A DNA stretch of 64,000 nt from Massilia oculi (GCF_003143515.1 NZ_CP029343.1:4526001-4590000), one strand, 5' to 3'; positions 10,816-20,847 are shown, numbered from the stretch's first letter. The notes: a model not told the origin generated them from the letters alone. Program-made: numbers and translations.

Positions 10816-11688
10816 ATGAGTTGGTTGGAAAAGCTGCTGCCCCCTCGGATCCAGCGCTCCGATGCCGCAAACCGCAAGACCATGCCGGAAGGCCTCTGGG
10901 TCAAGTGCCCGTCGTGCGAGTCGGTGCTGTACCGTGCGGACATCGAGTCCAATCTGCACGTGTGCCCGAAGTGCGACCACCATATGCGCATCCGCGCCCG
11001 CGACCGCCTCGACGCGCTGCTCGATGAAGGCGGCCGCTACGATATCGGCCAGGAGACCCTGCCGGTCGATACGTTGAAATTCAAAGATAGCAAGAAGTAT
11101 CCGGACCGCCTGAAGGCGGCCATGGAGGCCACCGGCGAAACCGATGCGCTGATCGTGCAGGGCGGTTCGATCATGAGCCTGCCGGTCGTCGTCGCCGCCT
11201 TCGAATTCGAATTCATGGGCGGCTCGATGGGTTCCGTCGTCGGTGAGCGTTTCGTGCGCGGCGCGCAGGTGGCGCTCGAACAGAAAGTGCCGTTCATTTG
11301 CATTACCGCCACCGGCGGCGCCCGCATGCAGGAAGGCTTGCTGTCGCTGATGCAGATGGCCAAGACCACCGCCATGCTGACCAAGCTGTCCGAAAAGAAG
11401 CTGCCGTTTATTAGCGTGCTGACCGACCCGACCATGGGCGGCGTCTCGGCCTCGTTCGCCTTCATGGGCGACGTCGTCATCGCCGAACCGAAGGCCCTGA
11501 TCGGCTTCGCCGGCCCGCGCGTGATCGAGAACACCGTGCGCGAGAAATTGCCAGAAGGCTTCCAGCGCGCCGAGTTCCTGGTCACCAAGGGCGCCGTCGA
11601 CATGATCGTCGACCGCCGCAAGATGCGCGAAGAAATCGCGCGCCTGCTGGCCCTGCTGCAAAACCAGGCGACCGAAGTCCTGGCCTGA
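10816..11688 (+). CDS. accD: acetyl-CoA carboxylase carboxyltransferase subunit beta
   Basis: AccD transfers the carboxyl group from carboxybiotin to acetyl-CoA as part of the AccA2D2 transferase, the committed step of fatty acid synthesis. The 290-residue protein has the N-terminal zinc ribbon ([10 protein letters not shown] and VCPKCDHH) and the crotonase-like core with [18 protein letters not shown] and [19 protein letters not shown] ribosome site lies just upstream of ATG 10816. A hairpin follows at 11696. Confidence 0.97.
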   Translation: MSWLEKLLPPRIQRSDAANRKTMPEGLWVKCPSCESVLYRADIESNLHVCPKCDHHMRIRARDRLDALLDEGGRYDIGQETLPVDTLKFKDSKKYPDRLKAAMEATGETDALIVQGGSIMSLPVVVAAFEFEFMGGSMGSVVGERFVRGAQVALEQKVPFICITATGGARMQEGLLSLMQMAKTTAMLTKLSEKKLPFISVLTDPTMGGVSASFAFMGDVVIAEPKALIGFAGPRVIENTVREKLPEGFQRAEFLVTKGAVDMIVDRRKMREEIARLLALLQNQATEVLA

Positions 11689-11695
11689 TAGACAC

Positions 11696-11718
11696 AAGGG
11701 CGACTTCGGTCGCCCTTT
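11696..11718 (+). terminator. hairpin after accD with UUCG tetraloop
   Basis: A 9-bp stem AAGGGCGAC/GTCGCCCTT encloses a TTCG tetraloop, starting 8 bases after the accD stop. The T tail is short (TTTC), so it may attenuate rather than fully stop transcription into folC. Confidence 0.5.
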
Positions 11719-11767
11719 CAGCTTGTGCGCCCACGCAGGGCAGCCGAGCACATCGATTGTATCCACC

Positions 11768-13066
11768 ATGTCCCCACTTCCCACCACCTTGCCCGATTGG
11801 CTGGCCCTGCTCGAGTCGCGCCATGCCGAAACCCATATCGACATGGGCCTGGACCGCGTGCGCGCCGTCAAGGAGCGCTTGCAGCTGGCCTTCGATTGCC
11901 CGGTGATCATGGTCGCCGGCACCAATGGCAAGGGTTCCACGTGCGCGATGCTCGAATCGGTGCTGCTGCAGTCGGGCTACCGCGTCGGCCTCTACATCAA
12001 GCCGCACTTCCTCGACTTCAACGAGCGCGCCCGCATCAATGGCGAGATGGCGTCCGATGAGGCGCTCGTGGACGCCTTCAACGCCGTCGAAGCCGCCCGC
12101 GCCGCGACCGACCTGACGTATTTCGAGTTCACCACCCTGGCCATCGCCCACCTGATCTCGAAGAGCGGCGTCGACGTCGCCATCCTCGAAGTCGGCCTGG
12201 GCGGACGGCTGGATGCGGTCAACGTCATCGACGCCGACGTCTCCATCGTCACCAGCATCGACATCGACCACACGTCCTACCTCGGCGACACGCGGGAAAA
12301 AATCGGCTTCGAAAAGGCCGGCATCTTCCGCACGGGCAAGCCGGCGATCTGCAGCGACCCGGTGCCGCCGCAATCGCTGATCGACCACGCCGAGAAGATC
12401 GGCGCCGACCTGTGGCTGCTCGGCCGCGATTTCAACTACCAGGGCGACCAGCAGCAGTGGAGCTATGGCGGTCGCAGCCAGCGCCGCAACTCGCTGGCCT
12501 ATCCGGCCCTGCGCGGCGCCAACCAGCTGCTCAACGCCTCGGCCGCGCTGGCCGCGCTCGAGGCGCTGCGAATGCAACTGCCGTGCGGCGCCCAGGAAAC
12601 CCGCGCCGGCCTGGCCCTGGTCGAGCTGCCGGGCCGTTTCCAGGTGCTGCCGGGCCGTCCGACCCAGGTGCTGGACGTCGCCCACAATCCCCATGCCGCC
12701 GCCACCCTGGCCCAGAACCTGGGCAATATGGGCTTCCACCGTTTCACGTATGCCGTGTTCGGCATCATGGAAGACAAGGACATCGACGCCGTCATCGCGC
12801 CGATGGCCGGCGTGATCGATCACTGGTGCGTCACGGGGCTCGATTCGCCGCGCTCGGCACAGCCGGAAGCGCTGGCCGACAAGCTGCGCGAACTGAAGCC
12901 GACCGGCGCCAAGGATGACGATTTTTCTGTGAGTAATTTCGCAACGCCGGCCGAGGCCTATGCGAATGCGCTGAGCCGGGCAGGGGAGAATGATAGAATT
13001 GTGGTCTTTGGCTCTTTCTACACGGTTGCAGGCGTCATGGCGGCCCGTAAATCGAGTCTTCACTGA
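11768..13066 (+). CDS. folC: bifunctional folylpolyglutamate / dihydrofolate synthase
   Basis: FolC adds glutamate to dihydropteroate and polyglutamylates folates, using ATP. The 432-residue product has the Mur-ligase fold with the P-loop VAGTNGKGSTCAML near residue 53, the ILEVGLGGRLDAVN motif and the C-terminal ligase domain with LDVAHNPHAA. I chose ATG 11768 because DWLALLESRHAETHIDMGLDR is the usual family start; the codons upstream are unsupported. accD-folC is conserved in Proteobacteria. Confidence 0.95.
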   Translation: MSPLPTTLPDWLALLESRHAETHIDMGLDRVRAVKERLQLAFDCPVIMVAGTNGKGSTCAMLESVLLQSGYRVGLYIKPHFLDFNERARINGEMASDEALVDAFNAVEAARAATDLTYFEFTTLAIAHLISKSGVDVAILEVGLGGRLDAVNVIDADVSIVTSIDIDHTSYLGDTREKIGFEKAGIFRTGKPAICSDPVPPQSLIDHAEKIGADLWLLGRDFNYQGDQQQWSYGGRSQRRNSLAYPALRGANQLLNASAALAALEALRMQLPCGAQETRAGLALVELPGRFQVLPGRPTQVLDVAHNPHAAATLAQNLGNMGFHRFTYAVFGIMEDKDIDAVIAPMAGVIDHWCVTGLDSPRSAQPEALADKLRELKPTGAKDDDFSVSNFATPAEAYANALSRAGENDRIVVFGSFYTVAGVMAARKSSLH

Positions 13067-13093
13067 CCTTCTTCACCTGATTACCTGAACCAC

Positions 13094-14050
13094 ATGGGCT
13101 TGTTCTCGTTCGGCAATAAAAACAAGCAAGAAACTGTCCGGGACAGCGGGCACTTCGTCAAGGACGACGATGCCGCTTATACCGAGCGCGCCCGTTCCAA
13201 GCGCGCAAGCTCCTCAGGCGAGGCGGGCCGCCGCACCAGCCGCGGCGATCCGATCCTGCCCGAGAAAAAGCGCGCCCGCCGCCGCCTGGTCGGCGCCATC
13301 GCGCTGGTCCTGGCCGCCGTCGTCGCGCTGCCGATGCTGCTCGATTCCGAACCCAAGCCCCTGGCCACCGACATCGCCATCCACATCCCGGACAAAGACA
13401 AGGCGGCCCCGCTGCCCGTGCCGTCCGAGCAGGTGGCGCCAATGGCCAGCGTCGACAGCGACGAAGAGATCGTCGAGCCAGTCGAGGCGCCACCGGCCGC
13501 CAGCCCCGCCAGCAACGCGCCCGTGACCGCCCCGGCGGCCAGCGATCCGCCGCCGATGCGCATGCTGGAGCAGGCCGAGCCGCCGAAACCGGAACCCAAG
13601 TCCGAACCGGTCAAGCCGAAGCCCGAGCCGAAGCCCGAGCCGGTGAAGCCCGAACCAAAGCCGGAACCCAAGCGGGAACCGACGCCCGAGAAGAAACCCG
13701 AGCCGGCGAAGAAGCCTGTCGAGACGCATCCGAAGGCCGAGCAGGTCGTCAAGCCCGCGTCGAAGGACGACGCCGCGCGCGCCATGGCCATCTTGGAAGG
13801 CAAGGCGGCCGAGCCACAGAAGGCGCAAGGCCCGGCGCCGCGCTTCGTGGTGCAGGTCGCCGCCCTGGCCAGCCAGGAAAAGGTCACGGAATTGCAGGCG
13901 CGCCTGCGCGGCGCCGGCATCGCGTCGTTCACCCAGAAATCGGGCGAGCTGATCCGAGTGCGGATCGGTCCGTTCAGCAAGGAAGAAGCCGAGAAAACGC
14001 GCGCCAAGCTGGGCGGCATCGGCCTGTCCGGCACCATGGTACCCCTCTGA
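13094..14050 (+). CDS. SPOR-domain membrane protein (DedD-like)
   Basis: A 318-residue bitopic protein: a basic cytoplasmic N-terminus of about 60 residues, one membrane helix near residues 66-84 (LVGAIALVLAAVVALPMLL), a long periplasmic linker with KPEPKPEP-type repeats, and a C-terminal SPOR domain (FVVQVAALASQEKVTELQAR) that binds denuded septal peptidoglycan. DedD-like proteins of this position (folC-SPOR-cvpA-purF) contribute to constriction at cell division. The repeats could vary in length between strains. Confidence 0.85.
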   Translation: MGLFSFGNKNKQETVRDSGHFVKDDDAAYTERARSKRASSSGEAGRRTSRGDPILPEKKRARRRLVGAIALVLAAVVALPMLLDSEPKPLATDIAIHIPDKDKAAPLPVPSEQVAPMASVDSDEEIVEPVEAPPAASPASNAPVTAPAASDPPPMRMLEQAEPPKPEPKSEPVKPKPEPKPEPVKPEPKPEPKREPTPEKKPEPAKKPVETHPKAEQVVKPASKDDAARAMAILEGKAAEPQKAQGPAPRFVVQVAALASQEKVTELQARLRGAGIASFTQKSGELIRVRIGPFSKEEAEKTRAKLGGIGLSGTMVPL

Positions 14051-14065
14051 TTCTGTCCGACAAGC

Positions 14066-14554
14066 GTGACGATTTTCGATTACCTGGTGCTGTTCGTGCT
14101 GATCGCCTCCGTCGTCATCAGCACCTTGCGCGGCCTGGTCAAGGAAATCCTGTCGCTGCTGGGCTGGATTGTCGCTTTCGTGGTGGCCAATGCCTATGGC
14201 GCCGGGCTCGCGCCCTTGCTGCCGGAAGTGATTCCCGGCGACACGGCGCGCCTGATCGTCGCCTTCATCGTGCTGTTCCTGGGCGTGCGTATCCTGATGG
14301 GCCTGCTGTCGCTCGCGATCGGGGCCCTGGTGGAAGCCACTGGCCTCTCGCTCGCGGACCGCGGCCTTGGCGGCTTGTTTGGATTGGCGCGCGGCATTGT
14401 AATCGTGCTGGCCGGCGTCATATTGTGTGGGATGACGGACATTCCGAAGCAGGCATTCTGGCAACAGGCCCTGTTGTCGCCGATTGCCGAGACCGGCGCC
14501 CGTACCGTCAAGCCCTTCCTGCCGGCTGCCATGGCGCAGCACGTGAACTTTTGA
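14066..14554 (+). CDS. cvpA: CvpA family membrane protein
   Basis: A 162-residue protein with about four hydrophobic helices; the N-terminus TIFDYLVLFVLIASVVISTL and the SLLGWIVAFVVAN segment are typical of CvpA (colicin V production) proteins, which lie immediately upstream of purF in many Proteobacteria. The start is GTG 14066, 15 bases after the SPOR gene. The precise role is unknown; the family is linked to envelope stress and colicin V export. Confidence 0.9.
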   Translation: MTIFDYLVLFVLIASVVISTLRGLVKEILSLLGWIVAFVVANAYGAGLAPLLPEVIPGDTARLIVAFIVLFLGVRILMGLLSLAIGALVEATGLSLADRGLGGLFGLARGIVIVLAGVILCGMTDIPKQAFWQQALLSPIAETGARTVKPFLPAAMAQHVNF

Positions 14555-14618
14555 CCAGCATTCCTCAGTCGTAGAACTTTTTTCTGTAATCAAGCACTCA
14601 AGCTTTTAGGAGCACACC

Positions 14619-16142
14619 ATGTGTGGCATCGTCGGCGTCGTCTCTCACTCTCCCGTCAACCAGTTGCTGTATGACGCATTGCTGCTGCTGCAGCACCGCG
14701 GCCAGGATGCGGCGGGGATTGCGACCAATCACAGCAGCATGTTCTCGATGTTCAAGGCCAACGGCCTGGTCCGGGACGTGTTCCGCACCCGTAATATGCG
14801 TTCGCTGCAGGGCAATACCGGTATCGGCCACTGCCGCTACCCGACCGCCGGCTCGTCGAGCGAGGAAGAGGCGCAGCCGTTCTACGTCAACGCACCGTTC
14901 GGCATCACGCTGGCCCACAACGGCAACCTGACCAACCAGGCCCAGCTGAAGGACGAGCTGTTCCGTAACGACCGCCGCCACATCAACACCGATTCCGACT
15001 CGGAAGTGCTGCTCAACGTTCTGGCGCACGAAATCCAGGAAGCGGCCGACGGCTACTCGCTCGACGCCGACGCCGTCTTCAAGGCGGTCGCCGCCGTGCA
15101 CCGCCGCGTGCGCGGCGCCTATGCCGTCGTCGCCCAGATCGCCGGCCACGGCATGCTGGCCTTCCGCGACCCGTTCGGCATCCGTCCGCTGTGCCTGGGC
15201 ATCAACGAGACCGAGCAGGGCAACGAATACCTGGTGGCCAGCGAATCGGTTGCGCTGGAAGGCCTGGGCTTCCGTTTCGTGCGCGACATCGCGCCGGGCG
15301 AGGCGGTCTTCATCGACGAAAACAACAAGCTGCACGAGCGCCAGTGCGCCGAGAATCCGTCGCTCAACCCGTGCGCCTTCGAATTCGTCTACTTGGCCCG
15401 ACCCGATTCCGTGATCGACGGCGCCTCGGTGTACGCCACCCGCCTGCGCATGGGTGAATACCTGGCCGACAAGGTGAGCAAGGAGATCCCGGTCGACGAG
15501 ATCGACGTGGTGATGCCGATCCCCGATTCCTCGCGTCCGGCCGCGATCCAGCTGGCGATGAAACTGGGCGTCGAGTACCGCGAAGGCTTCATCAAGAACC
15601 GCTACATCGGCCGGACGTTCATCATGCCGGGTCAGGGCATGCGCAAGAAATCGGTGCGCCAGAAACTGAACGCCATCAGCTCCGAGTTCAAGGACAAGAA
15701 CGTGCTGCTGGTCGACGATTCGATCGTGCGCGGCACCACCAGCCGCGAGATCGTGCAGATGGCGCGCGAAGCCGGCGCCCGCAAGGTGTTCTTCGCCTCG
15801 GCCGCGCCACCGGTGCTGTACCCGAACGTGTACGGCATCGACATGCCGACCCGCGACGAGCTGATCGCCCACGGCCGCACCGTCGACGAGGTGTGCCGCG
15901 AGATCACGGCCGACCGCGTGGTGTACCAGGACGTCGACGCGCTCAAGCGCGCGATCTCGGACGTCAATCCCGAGCTGAAGAACTTCGAGGCCTCGTGCTT
16001 CGACGGCGTCTACATCACCGGCGACGTGACGCCCGAGTACCTGGACCGCCAGGAATCGGCGCGCCACAATCCGAAGGCGAAGGACGTCGAGGACAAGGTG
16101 CGCACCCAGCTCAACCTGAACCCGCCGGTGGCCGCCGAGTAA
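14619..16142 (+). CDS. purF: amidophosphoribosyltransferase
   Basis: PurF makes phosphoribosylamine from PRPP and glutamine, the first committed purine step. After Met removal, the N-terminal Cys of [14 protein letters not shown] is the glutaminase nucleophile, so ATG 14619 must be the start. The PRPP-binding motif [14 protein letters not shown] lies near residue 364. At 507 residues it has the usual length. An AGGAG ribosome site precedes it. The next gene starts 3 bases after its stop. Confidence 0.97.
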   Translation: MCGIVGVVSHSPVNQLLYDALLLLQHRGQDAAGIATNHSSMFSMFKANGLVRDVFRTRNMRSLQGNTGIGHCRYPTAGSSSEEEAQPFYVNAPFGITLAHNGNLTNQAQLKDELFRNDRRHINTDSDSEVLLNVLAHEIQEAADGYSLDADAVFKAVAAVHRRVRGAYAVVAQIAGHGMLAFRDPFGIRPLCLGINETEQGNEYLVASESVALEGLGFRFVRDIAPGEAVFIDENNKLHERQCAENPSLNPCAFEFVYLARPDSVIDGASVYATRLRMGEYLADKVSKEIPVDEIDVVMPIPDSSRPAAIQLAMKLGVEYREGFIKNRYIGRTFIMPGQGMRKKSVRQKLNAISSEFKDKNVLLVDDSIVRGTTSREIVQMAREAGARKVFFASAAPPVLYPNVYGIDMPTRDELIAHGRTVDEVCREITADRVVYQDVDALKRAISDVNPELKNFEASCFDGVYITGDVTPEYLDRQESARHNPKAKDVEDKVRTQLNLNPPVAAE

Positions 16143-16145
16143 ACC

Positions 16146-17387
16146 ATGTCGGACAAGCAAAGCTACGGCTTCACCACCACCATCCTGCACAACGATCGCC
16201 GCAAGACGATCGAGCACGGTTCGCTGCACAAGCCGGTGCATACCTCGGTCGCCTACGGCTATGCCGACGCACGCCAGCTGGCGTCGGTATTCCAGGGGAG
16301 GGAGCCGGGCTTTCGCTACGGCCGCCAGGGCAACCCGACGGTGTCGGCCCTGGAAGACAAGATCAGCAAGATGGAAGACGGCGTCGCCACCCTGTGCTTC
16401 GGCACCGGCATGGCGGCGATCGGCGCGCTGTTCCAGGCGCTCCTGAAAGCCGGCGACCACATCGTGTCGTCGAGCTTCCTGTTCGGCAATACCAACAGCC
16501 TGTGGCAGACGGTGGCGGGGCAGGGCGTCGACGTCGACTTCGTCGACGCTACCGACGTGGCCCAGGTGGAAGCGGCCTTGCGACCGAACACCCGCCTGGT
16601 GTTCGTGGAGACCATCGCCAATCCGCGCACGCAAGTGGCGGACCTGGCCCGCATCGGCGAACTGTGCCGCGCGCGCGGCATCCTGTACGTGGTCGACAAC
16701 ACGATGACCACGCCCTGGCTGTTCCGGCCGAAGCATGTGGGCGCCGGGCTGGTGGTCAATTCGCTGACCAAGTCGATCGGCGGCCACGGCATCGCCTTGG
16801 GCGGCGCGCTGACCGACACCGGCCTGTTCGACTGGGCCGCATATCCGAACATCGCCCAGAACTTCAGAAAGCAAGCGCCAGGTGCGCAAGGCATGGCCCA
16901 GCTGCGCGCCAAGGCGCTGCGCGACTTCGGCGCCGCGCTGGGGCCGGAAGCGGCGCACCACATCGCGGTCGGCGCCGAGACGCTGGCCCTGCGCATGGAG
17001 CGCACCTGCGCCAATGCGCTGGCGCTGGCGACGATGCTGGAGGCCGACGAGCGCGTCGCCGCCGTGCATTATCCGGGCCTGGCCTCGCACCCGCAGCATG
17101 CGATCGTCGAGGCGCTGTTCCGCGCCGGCGGCTCGCTGCTGAGCTTCGAGCTGAAGGACGACATCGATCCGTTCGACTATCTCAACCGTCTCAAGCTGGC
17201 GATCCCGGCCTCGAACCTGGGCGACAACCGCACCCTGGTGATTCCGGTGGCGCACACGATCTTCTTCGAGATGGGCCCCGAGCGGCGCGCCAGCATGGGG
17301 ATCGCCGAAGGCTTGATCCGGGTGTCGGTGGGCATCGAGGACACCGATGACCTGGTCGGCGACTTCCGCCAGGCGCTGGATGCGTAA
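16146..17387 (+). CDS. Cys/Met-metabolism PLP enzyme (O-succinylhomoserine sulfhydrylase / cystathionine gamma-synthase family)
   Basis: A 413-residue trans-sulfuration family enzyme. The PLP lysine is about Lys209 in NSLTKSIGGHG, and the RYGRQGNPTVSALE and ETIANPRTQVADL segments are characteristic. It probably makes homocysteine (MetZ-type) or cystathionine from an activated homoserine. The purF-adjacent position fits the metZ of Burkholderiales, but the substrate cannot be read from sequence alone. It starts 3 bases after purF and ends before a strong terminator. Confidence 0.88.
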   Translation: MSDKQSYGFTTTILHNDRRKTIEHGSLHKPVHTSVAYGYADARQLASVFQGREPGFRYGRQGNPTVSALEDKISKMEDGVATLCFGTGMAAIGALFQALLKAGDHIVSSSFLFGNTNSLWQTVAGQGVDVDFVDATDVAQVEAALRPNTRLVFVETIANPRTQVADLARIGELCRARGILYVVDNTMTTPWLFRPKHVGAGLVVNSLTKSIGGHGIALGGALTDTGLFDWAAYPNIAQNFRKQAPGAQGMAQLRAKALRDFGAALGPEAAHHIAVGAETLALRMERTCANALALATMLEADERVAAVHYPGLASHPQHAIVEALFRAGGSLLSFELKDDIDPFDYLNRLKLAIPASNLGDNRTLVIPVAHTIFFEMGPERRASMGIAEGLIRVSVGIEDTDDLVGDFRQALDA

Positions 17388-17409
17388 AGCGATGTAAAAG
17401 CTGTCATCA

Positions 17410-17441
17410 CAGGGCCGGCGAATGCCGGCCCTGTCGTTTTT
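17410..17441 (+). terminator. intrinsic terminator after the cvpA-purF-met operon
   Basis: A perfect 10-bp stem CAGGGCCGGC / GCCGGCCCTG with a GAAT loop is followed by TCGTTTTT, 22 bases after the stop codon. Confidence 0.9.
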
Positions 17442-17501
17442 GCGGTTGAGCCCAGCCGTAAAACACGGCTATCATGGACTTTTACCAGCCAGCCTTACGG
17501 T

Positions 17502-18224
17502 ATGCCCATGAAACGATTCCTGTCCTGCCTGTCCCTTTCGGTCTCTGTCGCGTTCAGTAGCGCCGCATTCGCCGGCGAACTCGAGGATGCCAACGCCCTG
17601 TTCGAGAAAAAAGACTATGCGGGCGCGCTCAAGCTTTACACCAAGCTGGCCAATGCCGGCAATCCACAGGCCCAGCAGCAATTGGGCCAGATGTACTGGT
17701 ATGGCGAGGCCGGCGCGATCGATGAGGCGAAGGCGAAGGAATGGTTTGAAAAGTCGGCCGCCAAGGGCAACAAGGTCGCCGCCGACTCGCTCGTGATCAT
17801 GCAGCAGCGCATCGATCGCCGCGCCGAGATCGACTACTGGATCAAGGGCTACGATGGCGCCGACCTGCAGTCGGGCGAGTACCGCTGCCCGTCGCCGCGT
17901 ATTCCGGCGGTGTCGAAGATCAATGAAGAGATCGAGCGCGTGAACAAGGCCGTGACCGGCTGGCAGGATTGCTACAACAAGATGGTGACCAACCTCAACG
18001 AACAGTCGCCGCTGACCAGGCGCATCCCGCCCGACATCGCCAAGCTGATGAACAAGCAGGAAACCGAGGCCTCGACCGCCTATCTGGAGCGGGTGCGCCA
18101 GAACATCGCCGAGGGAGCGAAAGTCAATTCGAAGATGGTATTGGCCGATTTCGCCGCATGGCGCAGCGCGACCGAAGCGTTTGTCGACCAGCATAATGCG
18201 GTGGTCAACAAGGCCAAGCAGTAA
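17502..18224 (+). CDS. secreted Sel1-repeat protein
   Basis: A 240-residue protein with a signal peptide (KRFLSCLSLSVSVAFSSAAFA, cut near residue 25) and two Sel1-like repeats between about residues 35 and 95 (AGNPQAQQQLGQMYWYGEAG; DEAKAKEWFEKSAAKGNKVA). The C-terminal half has no recognised domain and contains two Cys residues that could pair in the periplasm. ATG codons at 17502 and 17508 are both possible. Sel1 proteins usually act as scaffolds; no specific role is evident here. It is convergent with lexA. Confidence 0.8.
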   Translation: MPMKRFLSCLSLSVSVAFSSAAFAGELEDANALFEKKDYAGALKLYTKLANAGNPQAQQQLGQMYWYGEAGAIDEAKAKEWFEKSAAKGNKVAADSLVIMQQRIDRRAEIDYWIKGYDGADLQSGEYRCPSPRIPAVSKINEEIERVNKAVTGWQDCYNKMVTNLNEQSPLTRRIPPDIAKLMNKQETEASTAYLERVRQNIAEGAKVNSKMVLADFAAWRSATEAFVDQHNAVVNKAKQ

Positions 18225-18246
18225 GGCGACATCTGCTGGAAGATAC

Positions 18247-18348
18247 GTCGTTCCCGCGCAGGCGGGAACCTGAGTTGCTCGCGTTAACGCTGCGTCAGAT
18301 CGTCTTGGCAGCGCTGAGGACTTGGGTCCCCGCCTTCGCGGGGATGAC
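18247..18348. repeat. dispersed palindromic intergenic repeat, copy 1
   Basis: Between the convergent Sel1 and lexA genes lies an imperfect inverted pair. GTCGTTCCCGCGCAGGCGGG opens the element and CCCCGCCTTCGCGGGGATGAC closes it, with about 55 bases between. The same paired arms occur at 55484-55566. Such TTCCCGCG-CAGGCGGGAA modules are common dispersed elements at gene ends in Proteobacteria. Confidence 0.75.
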
Positions 18349-18377
18349 ATGGTAGTGGTGCTAAGTTCTACAGAGGA

Positions 18378-19019
18378 TCAATTCCAGCTGCGCATCAGCC
18401 CGACCGCCAGGCCCTCGAGCGCGAACTCTTCGTCGGGCGTGACTTCGATGACCTTGAAGTCGGGGTTCTCGGGCAGCAGTTCGACCAGGTCGCCCGTCTT
18501 GCGGTAGCGCTTGACGGTGACTTCCTCGCCCAGGCGGGCGACGACGATCTGGCCGTTCTTGGCGCTGTCGATCTTCTTGACCGCCAAAAAGTCGCCATCC
18601 ATGATGCCGGCGTCGCGCATCGACCAGCCTTTTACCTTGAGCAAAAAGTCGGGCCGCGCCGCGAACATCGCGGTGTCGACGTTATAGGTGGCTTCGACGT
18701 GTTCCTGGGCCAGGATCGGATTGCCGGCGGCGACGCGGCCGACCAGCGGCAGCGACATCATCGACGGTGGCATCATCGGCAACTGCGGCGGAATCTGCTC
18801 GACGCTGGCGCCGACCAGGCGGATGCCGCGCGAGGTGCCCGGCGAAATCTCGATCGCGCCCTTGCGCGCCAGGGCTTGCAGGTGTTCTTCGGCCGCATTG
18901 GCCGAGCGGAAGCCCAGTTCGGCCGCGATTTCGGCCCGGGTCGGAGGGAAACCCGTGTTCTCGATCGCTTCCTTGATCAGGTTGAGGATCTGTTCTTGCC
19001 TTGCAGTGAGCTTGAGCAT
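18378..19019 (-). CDS. lexA: SOS repressor LexA
   Basis: LexA represses DNA-damage genes and cleaves itself when RecA is activated. The 213-residue protein has an N-terminal winged helix ([32 protein letters not shown]), the Ala98-Gly99 cleavage site in [12 protein letters not shown], and the Ser133/Lys170 catalytic dyad (GWSMRD; EVTVKRY). These are each 14 residues later than in E. coli because of a longer hinge. The start 19019 gives the standard LKLTARQ N-terminus. A perfect SOS box lies 34 bases upstream, so autoregulation is expected. Confidence 0.97.
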   Translation of the reverse strand: MLKLTARQEQILNLIKEAIENTGFPPTRAEIAAELGFRSANAAEEHLQALARKGAIEISPGTSRGIRLVGASVEQIPPQLPMMPPSMMSLPLVGRVAAGNPILAQEHVEATYNVDTAMFAARPDFLLKVKGWSMRDAGIMDGDFLAVKKIDSAKNGQIVVARLGEEVTVKRYRKTGDLVELLPENPDFKVIEVTPDEEFALEGLAVGLMRSWN

Positions 19020-19052
19020 AAATGTCTTGCGAAACGGGTTGGTAGAGATAGA

Positions 19053-19068
19053 CTGTATTTTTGTACAG
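19053..19068 (-). promoter_or_regulatory. LexA (SOS) box
   Basis: CTGTATTTTTGTACAG is a perfect CTGT-N8-ACAG site and matches the proteobacterial LexA consensus. It lies 34-49 bases upstream of the lexA start codon. Only one such box was seen here. Confidence 0.9.
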
Positions 19069-19302
19069 TATTCTGCTATACGCAAGGGCTATACACGAAA
19101 AAGCGCGAAAAAAGCGCGCGTATCGCAAAAAATACGCTTTTCGCAAGCGTAAATGTCGAGTGAGCCAGGCGCCTGGGTGAGCCTCTTGACAGCCAAGTTC
19201 CCTTTTTACCCATTTCACGCTATACTAGCTGGCTGTTCCCTTCCCACACTCGTCTTGACGCCGAGGTGGGCATTTATGTAAAACGTCCTCAAGGAGTAAT
19301 GC

Positions 19303-19695
19303 ATGCGTCATTATGAAATCGTTTTTATCGTCCATCCGGACCAGAGCGAGCAAGTCCCGGCGATGATCGAGCGTTACAAGACCACGGTGACCAGCCGCGG
19401 CGGTAACATCCATCGCGTGGAAGACTGGGGCCGCCGCCAGATGGCTTACCAGATCCAGAAGCTGCCAAAAGCGCACTACATCTGCCTGAACATCGAATGC
19501 GACAACGAGACCCTGGTCGAGCTGGAAACCGCATTCAAGTTCAATGATGCCGTTCTGCGTCATCTGACCGTCAAGATGAAGAAAGCAGAAACCGCACCGT
19601 CGCCGATGATGAAATCGGTGCAGCGCGAAGATGCAGCCAAGAGCCACCGTGCAGAAGCAGCCGCTCCTGCAGCTGCCCCGGCCGCCGCTGCCTAA
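19303..19695 (+). CDS. rpsF: 30S ribosomal protein S6
   Basis: S6 binds 16S rRNA with S18 in the small-subunit platform. The 130-residue protein begins [19 protein letters not shown] and has the family's [13 protein letters not shown] and Ala-rich C-terminal tail. An AAGGAGT ribosome site precedes ATG 19303. It is first in the rpsF-priB-rpsR-rplI operon. Confidence 0.97.
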   Translation: MRHYEIVFIVHPDQSEQVPAMIERYKTTVTSRGGNIHRVEDWGRRQMAYQIQKLPKAHYICLNIECDNETLVELETAFKFNDAVLRHLTVKMKKAETAPSPMMKSVQREDAAKSHRAEAAAPAAAPAAAA

Positions 19696-19745
19696 GATTT
19701 TTTCCAGGAATTCGTAGACACCGTAGCAGAAGAACCGGGTAGAAG

Positions 19746-20042
19746 TTGGGCGAAAATCAGCTCCAGCTCGTGGCGACCATCGCCGAGCGTGACGTACTGC
19801 GCTACACCCCGGCCGGCGTGCCGATCGTTTCAGCCGTCCTGATGCACAGTTCGCATCAGCGGGAGGCGGGGATCGATCGCCTGGTCGAGTTCGAAGTCCC
19901 CGCGTTCGCCGCGGGCGAGATTTCGGGCAGGTTCGGCAGTGCCGAGCTCGGCGCCAGCTACCGCTTCAACGGATTCCTTGCACGAAAAAATCGCAACAGC
20001 AAAGCCCTGGTGTTTCACATCATTGATTTCAGTGCCGCCTAG
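19746..20042 (+). CDS. priB: primosomal replication protein N
   Basis: PriB is a small single-stranded-DNA-binding OB-fold protein of the restart primosome. The product (98 residues) begins NQLQLVATIAERDVLRYTPA after the first residues, the normal N-terminal strand. The start must be TTG 19746: an in-frame TAG lies at 19740-19742, no ATG is available, and the later GTG at 19770 would remove the first strand. Its place between rpsF and rpsR is diagnostic. Confidence 0.93.
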   Translation: MGENQLQLVATIAERDVLRYTPAGVPIVSAVLMHSSHQREAGIDRLVEFEVPAFAAGEISGRFGSAELGASYRFNGFLARKNRNSKALVFHIIDFSAA

Positions 20043-20072
20043 TTCGGCAATTTAGATATACAGGAGCCTCAA

Positions 20073-20363
20073 ATGGCATTCGGTAAAAAGTTCGACAAAA
20101 ACAAAGCTAAAGAAAAACTCAAGCGCAAACAGCAGAACCCGCTGTTCAAGCGCAAGAAGTTCTGCCGCTTCACCGCCGCTGGCGTTGAGCAGGTTGACTA
20201 CAAAGACGTCGACACCCTGAAGGACTTCGTCCAGGAAAACGGCAAGATCATGCCAGCACGTCTGACCGGCACCAAGGCGCACTACCAGCGTCAGGTCGAC
20301 ACCGCCATCAAGCGCGCCCGCTACCTGGCGCTGCTGCCGTACACCGACCTGCACCACGGTTAA
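20073..20363 (+). CDS. rpsR: 30S ribosomal protein S18
   Basis: S18 pairs with S6 on the 30S platform. The 96-residue protein has a Lys-rich N-terminus ([17 protein letters not shown]) and the conserved [20 protein letters not shown] and [12 protein letters not shown] segments. The ribosome site CAGGAG lies just upstream. It is third in the operon. Confidence 0.97.
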   Translation: MAFGKKFDKNKAKEKLKRKQQNPLFKRKKFCRFTAAGVEQVDYKDVDTLKDFVQENGKIMPARLTGTKAHYQRQVDTAIKRARYLALLPYTDLHHG

Positions 20364-20394
20364 TCGGTTACGTCAGCTATCCTGGAGATAAAAC

Positions 20395-20847
20395 ATGCAA
20401 ATCATTCTGTTGGAAAAAGTCATCAACGTCGGCAACCTGGGCGACGTCGTCAAAGTCAAGGACGGTTACGCACGTAACTTCCTGATCCCACAAAAGATGG
20501 CCCGCCGCGCTACCGCCGGCGCCGTCGCCGAGTTCGAAGCCAAGCGCGCCGAACTGGAAAAAGCAGCCGCCGAGAAACTGGCAGCCGCCCAAGCCCAAGG
20601 CGACAAGCTGAGCGGCCTGACCGTCACCATCGGCCAGAAGGCCGGCGTCGACGGCCGTCTGTTCGGTTCGGTCACCAACGCCGACATCGCTGAAGCGCTG
20701 ACCAAGCAAGGCTTCCCGGTCGAAAAAGCTGCCGTTCGCCTGCCGACCGGCCCGCTGAAGACCACCGGCGAATTCCCGGTTGCAGTCGCCCTGCACACCG
20801 ACGTCGTGTCGGAAATCACCATCGCTGTCGTGGGCGAAGCTGCCTGA
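20395..20847 (+). CDS. rplI: 50S ribosomal protein L9
   Basis: L9 binds 23S rRNA near the L1 stalk. The 150-residue product shows the N-terminal signature [19 protein letters not shown] with [10 protein letters not shown], a connecting Ala/Glu-rich helix, and the C-terminal domain. A strong terminator follows 32 bases after the stop. Confidence 0.97.
   Translation: MQIILLEKVINVGNLGDVVKVKDGYARNFLIPQKMARRATAGAVAEFEAKRAELEKAAAEKLAAAQAQGDKLSGLTVTIGQKAGVDGRLFGSVTNADIAEALTKQGFPVEKAAVRLPTGPLKTTGEFPVAVALHTDVVSEITIAVVGEAA

Noticed and set aside
14598..17255. 885-codon open frame on the - strand
   Set aside because: It is antisense to purF and the Met-pathway gene and consists of low-complexity His/Arg/Gln-rich sequence, a typical high-GC shadow frame.
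19186..19226. TTGACA and TATACT upstream of rpsF as a sigma-70 promoter
   Set aside because: The two boxes are 29 bases apart, far beyond the 16-18 base spacing, so they are not a pair; TATACT alone may be a -10.
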